64,000 nucleotides of DNA. Source: an uncultured Ilumatobacter sp. GTDB lineage: Bacteria > Actinomycetota > Acidimicrobiia > Acidimicrobiales > Ilumatobacteraceae. Of the stretch, positions 51,031 to 61,193 are shown one piece after another; the first letter of the stretch is position 1; each line of letters begins with the position of its first letter. A program made the position numbers and the translations under genes. The DNA is taken from the NCBI GenBank assembly GCA_937919625.1, contig CALFRK010000002.1:1-64000 (forward strand). Reading direction: 5' to 3'. The notes below the pieces were generated by a model. The model made no database searches, was not told where the DNA came from, and was given only the letters and a program-made list of their open reading frames with translations.

Positions 51031-51119
51031 GTCACAGACGGTAGGTCACGTTGCCGCACACGAACACAACGTGCAGGTGTCGATTTCGTGAAGAACCGAC
51101 GGCGGGCTGCATCTCTGGC

Positions 51120-51311
51120 CTAGTGCTCGAGCTCGATGGCGGCGGTTGGACACAGGTCAGCGGCTTCGCGGACCCGGTCGTGCAACGGCTCAGCAGGCTC
51201 TTCTTGAAGGATGTAGAGGTACCCGTCGCTGCGGACCTCAAAGACCTCCGGGCAGACCTGCATGCACCCGCCCGTCGAACAACACATGTCGAAGTCGACC
51301 TTGACTTTCAC
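51120..51311 (-). CDS. Small [3Fe-4S]-type ferredoxin
   Basis: A 63-residue ferredoxin. The cluster ligands appear as C10-x5-C16-x3-C20-P and a last Cys-Pro (LCPTAAIEL, C54). The place of the second Cys of a [4Fe-4S] site is Thr13, so a [3Fe-4S] cluster is expected, as in ferredoxins that feed cytochrome P450s. PEVFEVRSDGYLYI is typical. It starts with GTG after AAGGGA. No P450 or reductase gene is in the window, so its partner is unknown. Confidence 0.9.
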   Translation of the reverse strand: MKVKVDFDMCCSTGGCMQVCPEVFEVRSDGYLYILQEEPAEPLHDRVREAADLCPTAAIELEH

Positions 51312-51365
51312 CGTATTTCCCTTGTCAGCAACATCGTGCGATGGGCTCCGGTACGAAGCTTCCGG

Positions 51366-51764
51366 TCACGATTTGGCTGCACGGTACCCGTCGGCTTCGG
51401 CGTCCTCTGGGCGGGCGTAGCAGCGCTCGGCAGCCGTGCGATCGTAGAATCGCCCGCCGGGCATGTGGAAGATACCCGAGTTGTTGTTGGCCTTGATCGG
51501 GTAACCGTCGGGGCAGCCACCGTCGAGCGGTTCGACCCACGGGACGCCATCCGAGCCGGACGCTGTCGATTCGTCGGCGTCAGTGTCCGGTGTCTCGGCG
51601 AAAGCGACAGGTGCGGCTTTTGGCGGGCTCGTGGAATCGAGTAGTGGCCACTCAGGTGGGCCGGCAGGCGTCGGTGCATTATGGCGTTGCCAGGCGGTCC
51701 AGCCGGCGTACCCGGCACCACCGATCAGCGCCAACCAGAACAAGCGTCGCAGCATCGTGATCAT
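51366..51764 (-). CDS. Membrane-anchored protein with a small C-terminal 'sunset'-like domain
   Basis: 132 residues: an N-terminal membrane anchor (LFWLALIGGAGYAGWTAW), a Pro/Ser/Asp-rich linker, and a C-terminal domain of about 50 residues. The domain reads GCPDGYPIKANNNSGIFHMP then YDRTAAERCYARPEDAEADGY. This pattern (IK.N..SGI.H.PG...Y..T..E.C) resembles the domain called 'sunset' in public annotations and also Ada-like zinc folds; the name is from memory. Function unknown. It lies 54 bases upstream of the ferredoxin gene on the same strand. Confidence 0.75.
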   Translation of the reverse strand: MITMLRRLFWLALIGGAGYAGWTAWQRHNAPTPAGPPEWPLLDSTSPPKAAPVAFAETPDTDADESTASGSDGVPWVEPLDGGCPDGYPIKANNNSGIFHMPGGRFYDRTAAERCYARPEDAEADGYRAAKS

Positions 51765-51789
51765 GGACGAACTCTAGACCAGAGCAGGA

Positions 51790-51913
51790 GTGGGGAGTTG
51801 TGCCAGGAGCGTGAGCCGATAGGCGAACTGCGACCAATCGTTACGGGGGAACCATGCGGAATGAAAGGGAGCGAAGCGACCTATCCGCTGGGTTCCCTGG
51901 CACAACTCCCAAC
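51790..51913 (+). repeat. Interspersed repeat family 1, copy B (124 bp)
   Basis: The most complete copy, with long terminal inverted repeats: GTGGGGAGTTGTGCCAGG on the left and CCTGGCACAACTCCCAAC on the right. The interior matches copy A (36174) closely, for example GGCGAACTGCGACCA and TGCGGAATGAAAGGGAGCG. It ends exactly against the leuA stop codon (TGA on the minus strand), as copy A abuts the TGA of its neighbour. It is non-coding and MITE-like. Confidence 0.85.
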
Positions 51914-53716
<1,803 letters not shown>

Positions 53717-53717
<1 letters not shown>

Positions 53718-53758
53718 TACGTAAGCAGAAGCAGGTGGCGCGCCGACGTTCCAGTCAT
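53717..53758 (-). CDS. leuA leader peptide (MTGTSARHLLLLT)
   Basis: A 13-residue ORF, ATG 53758 to TAG 53717-53719, reading MTGTSARHLLLLT with four consecutive leucine codons (CTG CTT CTG CTT) just before the end. It precedes two GC-rich hairpins and the leuA gene by about 125 bases. This is the classic layout of a leucine attenuator: scarce Leu-tRNA stalls the ribosome on the Leu run and changes folding of the leader RNA. No Shine-Dalgarno is visible and the predicted -10 is nine bases away, so the peptide may be translated from a leaderless start. Confidence 0.75.
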
Positions 53759-53767
53759 AGAAGGTGC

Positions 53768-53797
53768 AGCTTAGTCCGCATCGCCCTGCGATGGCAA
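53768..53797 (-). promoter_or_regulatory. Candidate leuA promoter
   Basis: On the minus strand TTGCCA (53797-53792) and TAAGCT (53773-53768) are 18 bases apart and resemble -35 and -10 boxes. Transcription would start near 53758-53761, at or next to the leader-peptide ATG. It lies in the 63 bases between the leader peptide and the divergent helicase gene, so the two promoters must overlap or sit back to back. Confidence 0.45.
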
Positions 53798-53821
53798 TGG
53801 TCCCGGTACCCTGAGCGCACC

Positions 53822-55189
53822 ATGAATGATGCCAATGCACGGCCAAGTGGCCGCCAACGTGGAAGCCGGCCCGGGGGGCGCCGCCGAGACACGTCTGATA
53901 ATCAAGGATCGCAACGTAATGATCGCCACGACCGTAACGATCGGCCACCGCGTCAGTTCGATGACGGACCAGAGCGCACGGGCAAGCTGACCAGCACCAA
54001 TACGATGCCCCCGGTTGAACCGCCGACCGGTTTTGCCGATCTCGGCGTTCCGGCCCGCATCGACGACGGCCTTGCGGCATGTGGGTTCGCCCAGCCGTTC
54101 GCGATCCAGACCGAGGCGGTTCCGGTCGCCATGCTCGGCCGCGACGTCTGTGGACGCGCCAAGACCGGTTCGGGCAAGACGCTGGCGTTCGGTGTGCCGA
54201 TGCTCGCTCGCATTACCGACACGGCCCAGCCGCGCAGGCCGCTTGGGCTCGTACTCGTGCCCACCCGTGAGCTGGCTGTTCAGGTCGCAGAGGTGCTCGA
54301 GCCAATCGCTGCCCACGCCGGCCAACGCGTGCTCGCCGTGTACGGCGGTGCCAGCCGGCACACCCAGATCGATGCCCTGGCGAAGGGCGTCGAGTTGGTG
54401 GTTGCCACCCCCTTACGTTTGATCGATCTGATCAAGTCAAACGAGTTATGGCTGGAAGATACCCAGATCGTGTGCCTTGACGAGGCCGACCGCATGGCTG
54501 ACGATGGCTTTACGCCCCAGGTCGAGTGGGTGCTGCGGCATTGCACCGGTCGCAACCAGACGATGTTGTTCTCGGCTACGCTCGATGGTGATGTCGGGCA
54601 CCTGATTCGCCATTACCTCACCGATCCAATCGAGGTCGCCGTCGACGAGGCAACCGACACCGTCGGCACGATGCACCACCTCTTCCTGGCTGCCCATCAC
54701 ATGGACAAAGACAAGGTCATCGGCGCGATCGGGCAGGGGATCCCCAAGGTGCTGGTGTTCTGCCAGACCAAGCGCAACTGCGATCGGGTATCCAAGAATC
54801 TGCAGGAACTCGGCGTGGTCGCCGCCGCGATTCACGGCGATCTTCCGCAAAAGGCCCGCGAGCGGGCCATGCAGGGCTTTGCCGAAGGCAAGGTTGCGGT
54901 GCTCGTGGCCACAGATGTAGCTGCGCGTGGCATCGATATTGACGACATCGGCGTTGTGATCCACTACGAGCCGGCCAAGGACGTCAAGGACTACCTGCAC
55001 CGCTCGGGCCGAACTGCCCGTGCCGGACGTGACGGCTGGGCTGTAACGCTGGTTGAGTACAATCAGCACACCCAGGTGAGGATCCTCCAGCGCGGCATGC
55101 GGTTGTCTAACGAGCCGGCGATCGAGGTGTTCTCGAACAACCCGAGCCTCCGCGATCTATCGTCGTTCGGAACTCACGTCACGACCTGA
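53822..55189 (+). CDS. DEAD-box ATP-dependent RNA helicase
   Basis: About 455 residues. An N-terminal basic, Gly/Arg/Asp-rich tail of about 60 residues precedes the helicase core. Motifs appear in order: GFAQPFAIQTEAVP (Q motif), GRAKTGSGKTLAFG (I), VPTRELA (Ia), TPLRLIDL (Ib), DEADRM (II), FSATLD (III), VFCQTKRNCDRV (IV), VLVATDVAARGIDI (V) and YLHRSGRTARAG (VI). It remodels RNA or ribosomal particles. ATG 53822 is the start; the track ORF from 53525 reads antisense through the leuA leader. It is divergent from leuA. Confidence 0.94.
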   Translation: MNDANARPSGRQRGSRPGGRRRDTSDNQGSQRNDRHDRNDRPPRQFDDGPERTGKLTSTNTMPPVEPPTGFADLGVPARIDDGLAACGFAQPFAIQTEAVPVAMLGRDVCGRAKTGSGKTLAFGVPMLARITDTAQPRRPLGLVLVPTRELAVQVAEVLEPIAAHAGQRVLAVYGGASRHTQIDALAKGVELVVATPLRLIDLIKSNELWLEDTQIVCLDEADRMADDGFTPQVEWVLRHCTGRNQTMLFSATLDGDVGHLIRHYLTDPIEVAVDEATDTVGTMHHLFLAAHHMDKDKVIGAIGQGIPKVLVFCQTKRNCDRVSKNLQELGVVAAAIHGDLPQKARERAMQGFAEGKVAVLVATDVAARGIDIDDIGVVIHYEPAKDVKDYLHRSGRTARAGRDGWAVTLVEYNQHTQVRILQRGMRLSNEPAIEVFSNNPSLRDLSSFGTHVTT

Positions 55190-55251
55190 ATATGATCGCC
55201 GATCCGGGCGGCCGGCCAAGCCGGTCGGGGGTGCTGGTCTACCGTCAGCAC

Positions 55252-56220
55252 ATGCGACGCAAGGTGTCAGTTCTGGTCGTCGGCGCTGTTGCTGTCGCCG
55301 CTGGATGTTCAGGGTCAGAATCGATCGATGCGCCGTTGGTGACCGTTGCCGACGCGATTCTGGCGCCCACCAGCAGTTTGGCGTCCGAGCGGGATCCAGC
55401 AGGCGACACAAGAATCGCCGAGCCGGCATCGATGCCAACGCTCCGGGTTGACATGAAGATCGAGGTCGAATCGAGCGGCTTGCAAGCCGAGCTTGGTGCC
55501 GAGGTCGACCCGGCTGCTCTCGATCTCGCCGACCCGTTCGGCACGTTTGCGTCATGTTCGGGTGGGCGCAGGGCGTTCGGTCCGTATTCGGTATTGGTGT
55601 CGGTCCCCGGGGGCGAGGTTTTGGCCGCCAGCGTGTTCACTGCCGAATCGGTGACGCGGGCGGGGATCTATGACGCCGATGTCCGGATCGAGCCGCGTTC
55701 AGGCGACGCCCAGTCGGCGACCGGCACCGTCACGATCGACGTCGGCTGGCGATCTGGCACGTTCCTGGCGTTTGGCCTCGATGGCGGCGCCATCACCGGT
55801 TCGTTCGAGTGTGCTGGCGGCGATCCTTCACCTTCTCCACTCGATACTTCGGCCACAGCAGGCGTCGTCGACTCGGTCCAGGTAGTCGCTTTGCTGCGCC
55901 AGGAGGGCGCCGAACGTGTAGTCGGGTTGGCGGTGCAGACAGTGCGGTCACCCGAAACCACGGCTGTGTGCCCGGCCGGTACCGGTGTGGCCGAAGGCGT
56001 CGTCCCGTTGCTGATGCGCGTCGACGGCGACCAGACGGTCGGTGCGATCAGCACGTTCGAACTGACCGACGGCGGAGCGCCCACACTGCGCATGCGGATC
56101 GGCGGCGCGAGCTATGCGTTCGATGATGTTGCCATCACCGTCGCCCAGCCGGCCACCTCAGGAACGTTCAGTGCGTCGGCGGACGGCCTGACGGTCGACG
56201 GTGCCTTTCTCTGTACGTGA
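55252..56220 (+). CDS. Predicted lipoprotein of unknown function
   Basis: A 322-residue exported lipoprotein. MRRKVSVLVVGAVAVAAGC is a short signal peptide with lipobox AAGC (Cys19). The mature part has two beta-rich halves. The first contains LADPFGTFASCSGGRRAFGPYSVLV and the later WRSGTFLAFGLDGGAITGSFEC. The second contains VCPAGTGVAEG and the ending ADGLTVDGAFLC. The paired Cys and the similar ends (GSFEC, GAFLC) suggest a repeated domain with disulfides. I recognise no family. ATG 55252 is chosen over the track start at 55192. Confidence 0.75.
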   Translation: MRRKVSVLVVGAVAVAAGCSGSESIDAPLVTVADAILAPTSSLASERDPAGDTRIAEPASMPTLRVDMKIEVESSGLQAELGAEVDPAALDLADPFGTFASCSGGRRAFGPYSVLVSVPGGEVLAASVFTAESVTRAGIYDADVRIEPRSGDAQSATGTVTIDVGWRSGTFLAFGLDGGAITGSFECAGGDPSPSPLDTSATAGVVDSVQVVALLRQEGAERVVGLAVQTVRSPETTAVCPAGTGVAEGVVPLLMRVDGDQTVGAISTFELTDGGAPTLRMRIGGASYAFDDVAITVAQPATSGTFSASADGLTVDGAFLCT

Positions 56221-56292
56221 CCAGCGTCAGATGCGTCGCGGTCACAACATCCCGCTGCATCGTGTAGCTGAGCCGGCGCTGGTCGCTGTCGT

Positions 56293-56877
56293 TCATCCCA
56301 TCCAGGCTGGACGGTTCGACTCATAGCTGTCGATTGCTTCGGCGTGTGTGAGCGTCAACGCAATGTCATCGAGGCCCTCCAAGAAACGATGTTGGGTGGG
56401 CGGATCCATCGGGAACGGTTCGGCGATTCCGGCGGCCGGCACCTCGACCATCAGGCGCTCCATGTCGACCACGATCTCGGTGGTCGGATCGGCCTCGATC
56501 GCCGCCCAGATCGCCTCGACCGTCGACTCAGGCAAGACCGCAGGAACGAGTCCGTTCTTTGTGCAGTTGTTGCGGAAGATGTCGGAGAAGCTGGGGGCGA
56601 TCACGGCGTCGAAGCCACCCTGTTGAATAGCCCACACGGCGTGCTCTCGGCTGGAGCCGACGCCGAACGCTGGTCCGGCGACGAGTACGGAGGCGCCCTG
56701 ATATTGCTCTTGATTGAGGACGAAGTCGCGGTCGTCGCGCCATGTCGAAAAGAGGCCCTTTTCGAAACCGGTGCGCTCGACGCGCTTGAGCCAGTCGGCC
56801 GGGATGATCTGATCGGTGTCGACGTCGCTGCGCTTGAGCGGTACGCCAGTGCCCGACACGATTCGGACGGTCTTCAT
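56293..56877 (-). CDS. leuD: 3-isopropylmalate dehydratase small subunit
   Basis: A 194-residue swivel-domain subunit that, with LeuC, isomerises 2- to 3-isopropylmalate. Typical segments are GTGVPLKRSDVDTDQIIPAD, GPAFGVGSSREHAVWAIQ (active-site loop), and SFSDIFRNNCTKNGLVPA. ATG 56877 follows a strong AAAGGAGCAGAC Shine-Dalgarno. It lies downstream of leuC in the same unit. The 74-base gap between them holds a palindromic repeat, which may tune the ratio of the two subunits. Confidence 0.95.
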   Translation of the reverse strand: MKTVRIVSGTGVPLKRSDVDTDQIIPADWLKRVERTGFEKGLFSTWRDDRDFVLNQEQYQGASVLVAGPAFGVGSSREHAVWAIQQGGFDAVIAPSFSDIFRNNCTKNGLVPAVLPESTVEAIWAAIEADPTTEIVVDMERLMVEVPAAGIAEPFPMDPPTQHRFLEGLDDIALTLTHAEAIDSYESNRPAWMG

Positions 56878-56893
56878 GTCTGCTCCTTTGGGT

Positions 56894-56949
56894 GTTACTA
56901 AAGGTGCCTGGCACCTGTATTAAGGGTGCCTGCTGGCACCTGTGGTAAC
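56894..56949. repeat. Palindromic repeat family 2, copy 3 (double)
   Basis: A 56-base element in the leuC-leuD gap: GTTAC, TAA, AGGTGCCTGGCACCT, then a second GGTGCC/GGCACC pair, and GTAAC at the far end. It reads like a partly duplicated version of the 31-base palindrome at 49325. In the transcript it would form one or two stable hairpins between leuC and leuD. Confidence 0.75.
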
Positions 56950-56951
56950 CG

Positions 56952-58406
56952 TCACGTGAGATCGGCGGGTGTGGCGAAGGTTCCTTTGACGGCTGTTGCG
57001 GCGGCGACGGCGGGGGAGACGAGGTGGGTGCGCCCGCCACGGCCCTGACGGCCCTCGAAGTTGCGATTGCTGGTGCTTGCCGAGCGCTCGCCCTTGGCGA
57101 GCTTGTCGGGGTTCATCGCCAGGCACATCGAACAGCCCGGTTGACGCCAGTCGGCGCCGGCTGCCCGAAAGATCTCGTGCAGGCCTTCGGCTTCAGCCTG
57201 AAGCTTCACACGATGTGAACCCGGCACCACCATCACGCGCGGCACGGTGACATGGCGGCCTTCCATGACGGCTGCGGCCGCCCGCAGGTCTTCGATGCGG
57301 CTGTTGGTGCAGGATCCGATGAAAACCGTGTCAACGGCGATCTCCTTGATCGGGGTGCCCGGTGTGAGGCCCATGTATTCGATTGCCCGGGCGACCGACT
57401 CGCGGGTGGTGGCGTCGTCGTAGTCATCGGGTGAGGGGACAGCTCCGTCGATCGAGCCAACCTGGCCGGGGTTGGTGCCCCAGGTGACCTGCGGAGTCAG
57501 TGTCGAGGCGTCGATCACGACCTGCTTGTCCCACACGGCGCCCTCGTCGGACTGCAACGTGCGCCAGTCGGCGACGGCTGCGTTCCAGTCGGCATCTTTC
57601 GGCGCCGCATCGCGACCACGCAGGTACTCGAAAGTGGTGTCGTCGGGGGCGATCATGCCGGCCTTGGCGCCGGCCTCGATCGACATGTTGCAGACCGTCA
57701 TTCGGCCTTCCATCGACAGATCACGAATCGCCTGACCTCGGTATTCGATGACGTGCCCGATCCCGCCGCCGGTGCCGATCTCGCCGATGATCGCCAGCAC
57801 GATGTCTTTGGCCGTGACCCCCGCTGGTGCTTTTCCGTCTACGGTGACCGACATCCACTTCGGCCGGCTCTGGGGGAGGGTTTGGGTGGCGAGCACATGC
57901 TCGACCTCGCTGGTGCCGATCCCGAAAGCCAGCGCGCCAAAGGCGCCGTGCGTGGCGGTGTGGCTGTCGCCGCACACGATCGTCATGCCCGGCATCGTGC
58001 GCCCCTGCTCGGGGCCGATCACGTGGACGATGCCCTGGTTGGGGTCGCCCATCGGATAGTTCGTAACCCCGAACTCAGCGGTGTTGACGCGCAGCGTGTC
58101 GACTTGCTTGGCAGAGATTTCGTCGGCGATCGGCTGGTCGATGTTCTCGGTCGGGACATTGTGGTCTTCGGTGGCAAGCGTCAGGTCGGGACGTCTGACG
58201 GGGCGGCCAGACAGGCGCAGCGCGTCGAATGCCTGTGGGCTGGTGACCTCGTGGACGAGGTGCAGATCGATGTAGAGCAGGTCGGGCTCATCAGGCACCG
58301 AGGCGACCAGATGGCGCTGCCAGAGTTTGTGGGGCAACGTTGTCGGTGGCGGCTGAGTTTGGGCGGTATGGGCGGCGAGGTGTGCTGTTGGATCGTCGTG
58401 CGACAT
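56952..58406 (-). CDS. leuC: 3-isopropylmalate dehydratase large subunit
   Basis: A 484-residue aconitase-superfamily subunit with a [4Fe-4S] cluster. It shows [36 protein letters not shown], and the cluster Cys in [13 protein letters not shown] and [30 protein letters not shown] is the usual substrate loop. ATG 58406 is 38 bases from the divergent IclR regulator gene, which very likely controls it. leuD follows on the same transcript; leuB is not in the window. Confidence 0.96.
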   Translation of the reverse strand: MSHDDPTAHLAAHTAQTQPPPTTLPHKLWQRHLVASVPDEPDLLYIDLHLVHEVTSPQAFDALRLSGRPVRRPDLTLATEDHNVPTENIDQPIADEISAKQVDTLRVNTAEFGVTNYPMGDPNQGIVHVIGPEQGRTMPGMTIVCGDSHTATHGAFGALAFGIGTSEVEHVLATQTLPQSRPKWMSVTVDGKAPAGVTAKDIVLAIIGEIGTGGGIGHVIEYRGQAIRDLSMEGRMTVCNMSIEAGAKAGMIAPDDTTFEYLRGRDAAPKDADWNAAVADWRTLQSDEGAVWDKQVVIDASTLTPQVTWGTNPGQVGSIDGAVPSPDDYDDATTRESVARAIEYMGLTPGTPIKEIAVDTVFIGSCTNSRIEDLRAAAAVMEGRHVTVPRVMVVPGSHRVKLQAEAEGLHEIFRAAGADWRQPGCSMCLAMNPDKLAKGERSASTSNRNFEGRQGRGGRTHLVSPAVAAATAVKGTFATPADLT

Positions 58407-58414
58407 TGCTGTCG

Positions 58415-58429
58415 TCTCACTTTCTGAGA
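58415..58429. promoter_or_regulatory. Inverted repeat in the leuC / IclR divergent region
   Basis: TCTCA, CTTTC, TGAGA: a perfect 5-bp inverted repeat with a 5-base spacer, centred in the 38 bases between the leuC and regulator starts. It is a natural candidate operator for the divergently encoded IclR protein. A -10-like GATACACT overlaps its right side. Confidence 0.5.
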
Positions 58430-58444
58430 TACACTTCTTGCGGT

Positions 58445-59122
58445 ATGGACATCGTAACCGGAGTCGGCGTGCTCGACAAGGCGACCCACGTGTTGCGCGC
58501 AGTCGCCGAGCGTCCGCTGTCGTTGCAGGGCCTGCAGGCGGCGACCGATCTGCCGCGCGCTACGGCGCACCGCCTGGCCGTGGCGTTGGAAGCCCACGGA
58601 TTGCTGCGGCGCGACGACGACGGACGATTCGAGCTGGGTCCCGAGTTGGCCGCGTTGGGGCGGATCGCCTCCGAGCGCTTTCCGCTTGCCGGATTGGCAC
58701 TGCCTGTTCTCGAACGATTGCGCGACGACACCGGCGAGAGCTCGCAGTTGTTCGTGCGCGAGGGGTCACACCGTCGCTGCGTGCTGTCGCTGCAATCACC
58801 GCACGCGTTGCGCTGGATCGTGCCCGAGGGTGTACTTTTTCCGCTCGAATTGGGATCCGCCGGCAGAGTGCTGCTGGGCGAGACCGATGCCTCCGAGTGG
58901 ATCGTAAGCGTCGAAGAACGCGAGCCCGGAGTGACCTCGGTCAGCGCCCCCGTGCTCGCCGTCGACGGAGCGATCGCCGCAGCCGTCAGCGTTTCCGGCC
59001 CGATCGAGCGCTTGAGTCGCGAGCCAGGTCTGCGATTTGGTGATCGTGTTGTTCAAGCGGCCGCCGATATCGCCGCCCTGCTGGGAACAGTCGGGCTGAC
59101 GCCGGGCGTCAAACCGGCATGA
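58445..59122 (+). CDS. IclR-family regulator, probable LtbR/NdgR ortholog
   Basis: A 225-residue IclR-type regulator. The N-terminal winged helix has [20 protein letters not shown] and [19 protein letters not shown]. The C-terminal effector domain includes [18 protein letters not shown] and [20 protein letters not shown]. In actinobacteria the IclR gene divergent from leuCD is known as LtbR (Corynebacterium) or NdgR (Streptomyces) and controls leucine and related biosynthesis. Position therefore supports the same role. ATG 58445 is the start. Its stop overlaps the next ATG (ATGA), tying a lipoprotein gene to the regulator. Confidence 0.92.
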   Translation: MDIVTGVGVLDKATHVLRAVAERPLSLQGLQAATDLPRATAHRLAVALEAHGLLRRDDDGRFELGPELAALGRIASERFPLAGLALPVLERLRDDTGESSQLFVREGSHRRCVLSLQSPHALRWIVPEGVLFPLELGSAGRVLLGETDASEWIVSVEEREPGVTSVSAPVLAVDGAIAAAVSVSGPIERLSREPGLRFGDRVVQAAADIAALLGTVGLTPGVKPA

Positions 59123-59973
59123 CGATCTCACGTGCGACTCTCTCGCTGATCGGCGTAGGGGCTCTGTTGTTCACCGCCTGTGGTGACAACGCGGCGCCCG
59201 CTGACACCGGCACGGGGGGCGACACCCAAATCCCTGATCTGACTCTGCCCTCCCCGAACGACGCCGATGCCGATCTGGCCGGTAGCTGGATGCTGGTTTC
59301 GGGGATGATCGACGGTTCGCCGATCATCCTTGTCGACGGATGGGAGGTCACGCTGACAATCGATGTGCCCGATATCGGCGGCAGGGCCGCCTGCAACGGT
59401 TACGGAGGCTCGGTCGACGTCGACGTCGGCAACGGCACGTTTTACGTCGGTGAGCTGAGCTGGACCGAAATGGGGTGCGAACCTGCCGTGATGGACCTCG
59501 AGCAGTCTTACCTTCGCTCGTTGTCGGCCGCCACCTCGTTCGCTCTCACCAATGATGTACTCATGCTCACCGGATCCGCGGTCGAGCTTCTGTTCGACCC
59601 GGTAGCACCGGTTGCCGACACCGCGATCGTGGGAACGACCTGGGTGCTCGACACGGTTATCCAAGGTGACGCCGCCTCGAACTCGCCGCTCATGAGCGCC
59701 GCCACCCTGACCCTCAACGACGATCGCACGCTGACGGGCTCGACCGGGTGCCGGCTGCTCGAAGGCGAGTGGGTTACCGCTGGCGCTGAGATCGTTTTCA
59801 CCAGCTTCTCGGCGATCGACGACCCGTTGGCCGGCGTCTGCGCCCCCGAGTCATTGGCGCTCGAAGGGATTGTCATCAGTGTGCTGGGGGACGGCTTCAC
59901 CGCAGAGATCGACGGCCAGCGCCTGACCTTGATGGCGCAGGGCAACGAAGGTTTGTCGTACACGGCTGAGTGA
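59119..59973 (+). CDS. META-domain lipoprotein
   Basis: A 284-residue exported lipoprotein with signal peptide and lipobox LFTAC (Cys21). Two tandem META/HslJ-like domains follow. The first includes LAGSWMLVSGMIDGSPIIL, GRAACNGYGGSVDV and ELSWTEMGCEP. The second includes VGTTWVLDTVIQGD, TGSTGCRLLEGEW and LTLMAQG. META domains occur in envelope proteins linked to stress or antibiotic tolerance. It overlaps the IclR gene by ATGA, so it is translated with the regulator, though a functional link is not evident. Confidence 0.87.
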   Translation: MTISRATLSLIGVGALLFTACGDNAAPADTGTGGDTQIPDLTLPSPNDADADLAGSWMLVSGMIDGSPIILVDGWEVTLTIDVPDIGGRAACNGYGGSVDVDVGNGTFYVGELSWTEMGCEPAVMDLEQSYLRSLSAATSFALTNDVLMLTGSAVELLFDPVAPVADTAIVGTTWVLDTVIQGDAASNSPLMSAATLTLNDDRTLTGSTGCRLLEGEWVTAGAEIVFTSFSAIDDPLAGVCAPESLALEGIVISVLGDGFTAEIDGQRLTLMAQGNEGLSYTAE

Positions 59974-60034
59974 CCGAGGGCGTCCGGCCGATGCTGTCCG
60001 CCAACCAACCGTCCCCATCGATCAGACTGTCGTT

Positions 60035-61183
60035 ATGCAGGACGCGCTCGGAGCGACGGAATGGTGGTTCGTCCGACGCGGCCTTCCACACGCGATACCC
60101 GACTACTCCGCTCGCGAGGATGTCTGGACGCGGGCCTGGCCGTTCTTGTTGTTCGTGCTGCTGATCGAATTGTTCGGCAGCTTCGGCGATCGTTTCGATG
60201 GCTGGGGCCAACTCGCCGTCTTTGTGGCCGGTGCCGGAGTGTTGCTGGGCGCCTTCGTACTCGTCAATATGGTCCGTGGTCGCAGGGCATTCCGGCTGCC
60301 CGACGACATCGGAGTCTTCGAGTTGGCAGTGTTCGTCATCGCCCCGGCAGCGTTGCCGCTGTGGTTCACCGACCGTGGCTGGACAGGCGCGGCGGTTCTC
60401 GTGGCGGTCAATCTGTTGCTGCTGGCGGTCGCCTATGTCGTGACGTCATACGGTCTGTTGCCCGCCCTGCGGGTGGGTGTGGTCCAGGCGTTTCGTCAGT
60501 TACGAACTGTGACTCAGTTGATCGCGCGGGGTCTTCCACTGCTGTTGTTGATAACGGCCTTTGTGTTTCTGAACGCCGAGATGTGGCAGGTGGCGCACGA
60601 CTTCCCGCCCGCCTACTTCGCTATCTGTGTCGGCTTCATGGTGTTGCTTGCCTTGTCGTTTCTGGCGCTGCGGGTACCGAAGGAGATCGCCGAGTTGGCC
60701 CGGTTCGACTCGTGGCATGCGTGCTGCGAGCTTGCACGACTAACAGATGCCCCGATCGTCGATCAGCTGCCCGAACTCAGCGGTACTCCGCCTCAGCCCG
60801 AGCTGTCCCGCGTCGAGCTCGTGAATGTCGGCATGCTGCTTACGATCTCGCAGGCGGTGCAAACATTGCTGGTCGGCTTGATCTCCGGGGTGTTCTATGT
60901 CGGATTTGGCCTGCTCGCCGTGCGCCACGACACGATCTTGCAGTGGACCACGGCGACCGAGCTCGATTCGTTGGTCGAGTTCCAGTTCCTCGGGAACGAC
61001 CTTGTGCTCACGTGGGAGCACCTCGCCGTATCTGGCTTCATCGCCGCATTCTCGGTGCTTCAGTTCGCAGTGGCCAGCGTTACCGACGCCACCTATCGCG
61101 ACGAGTTCTACGACGACGTGGCCGGCGATGTGCGCAACGTGTTGGCTGTGCGCGCCATCGTGCGGGCCGCGCCGGCGGGCTGA
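60035..61183 (+). CDS. Polytopic membrane protein, unknown
   Basis: A 382-residue integral membrane protein with seven to eight helices (WPFLLFVLLIELFGS, LAVFVAGAGVLLGAFVLVN, VFELAVFVIAPAALPLWF, GAAVLVAVNLLLLAVAYVV, GLPLLLLITAFVFLNAE, YFAICVGFMVLLALSFLAL, TLLVGLISGVFYVGFGLLA, FIAAFSVLQFAVASV). A soluble loop of about 60 residues precedes the last pair. I recognise no family. The start ATG 60035 lacks a clear Shine-Dalgarno. The overlapping Arg-rich ORF at 60061-61200 is a shadow. Confidence 0.75.
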   Translation: MQDALGATEWWFVRRGLPHAIPDYSAREDVWTRAWPFLLFVLLIELFGSFGDRFDGWGQLAVFVAGAGVLLGAFVLVNMVRGRRAFRLPDDIGVFELAVFVIAPAALPLWFTDRGWTGAAVLVAVNLLLLAVAYVVTSYGLLPALRVGVVQAFRQLRTVTQLIARGLPLLLLITAFVFLNAEMWQVAHDFPPAYFAICVGFMVLLALSFLALRVPKEIAELARFDSWHACCELARLTDAPIVDQLPELSGTPPQPELSRVELVNVGMLLTISQAVQTLLVGLISGVFYVGFGLLAVRHDTILQWTTATELDSLVEFQFLGNDLVLTWEHLAVSGFIAAFSVLQFAVASVTDATYRDEFYDDVAGDVRNVLAVRAIVRAAPAG

Positions 61184-61193
61184 GCCAACTCGC

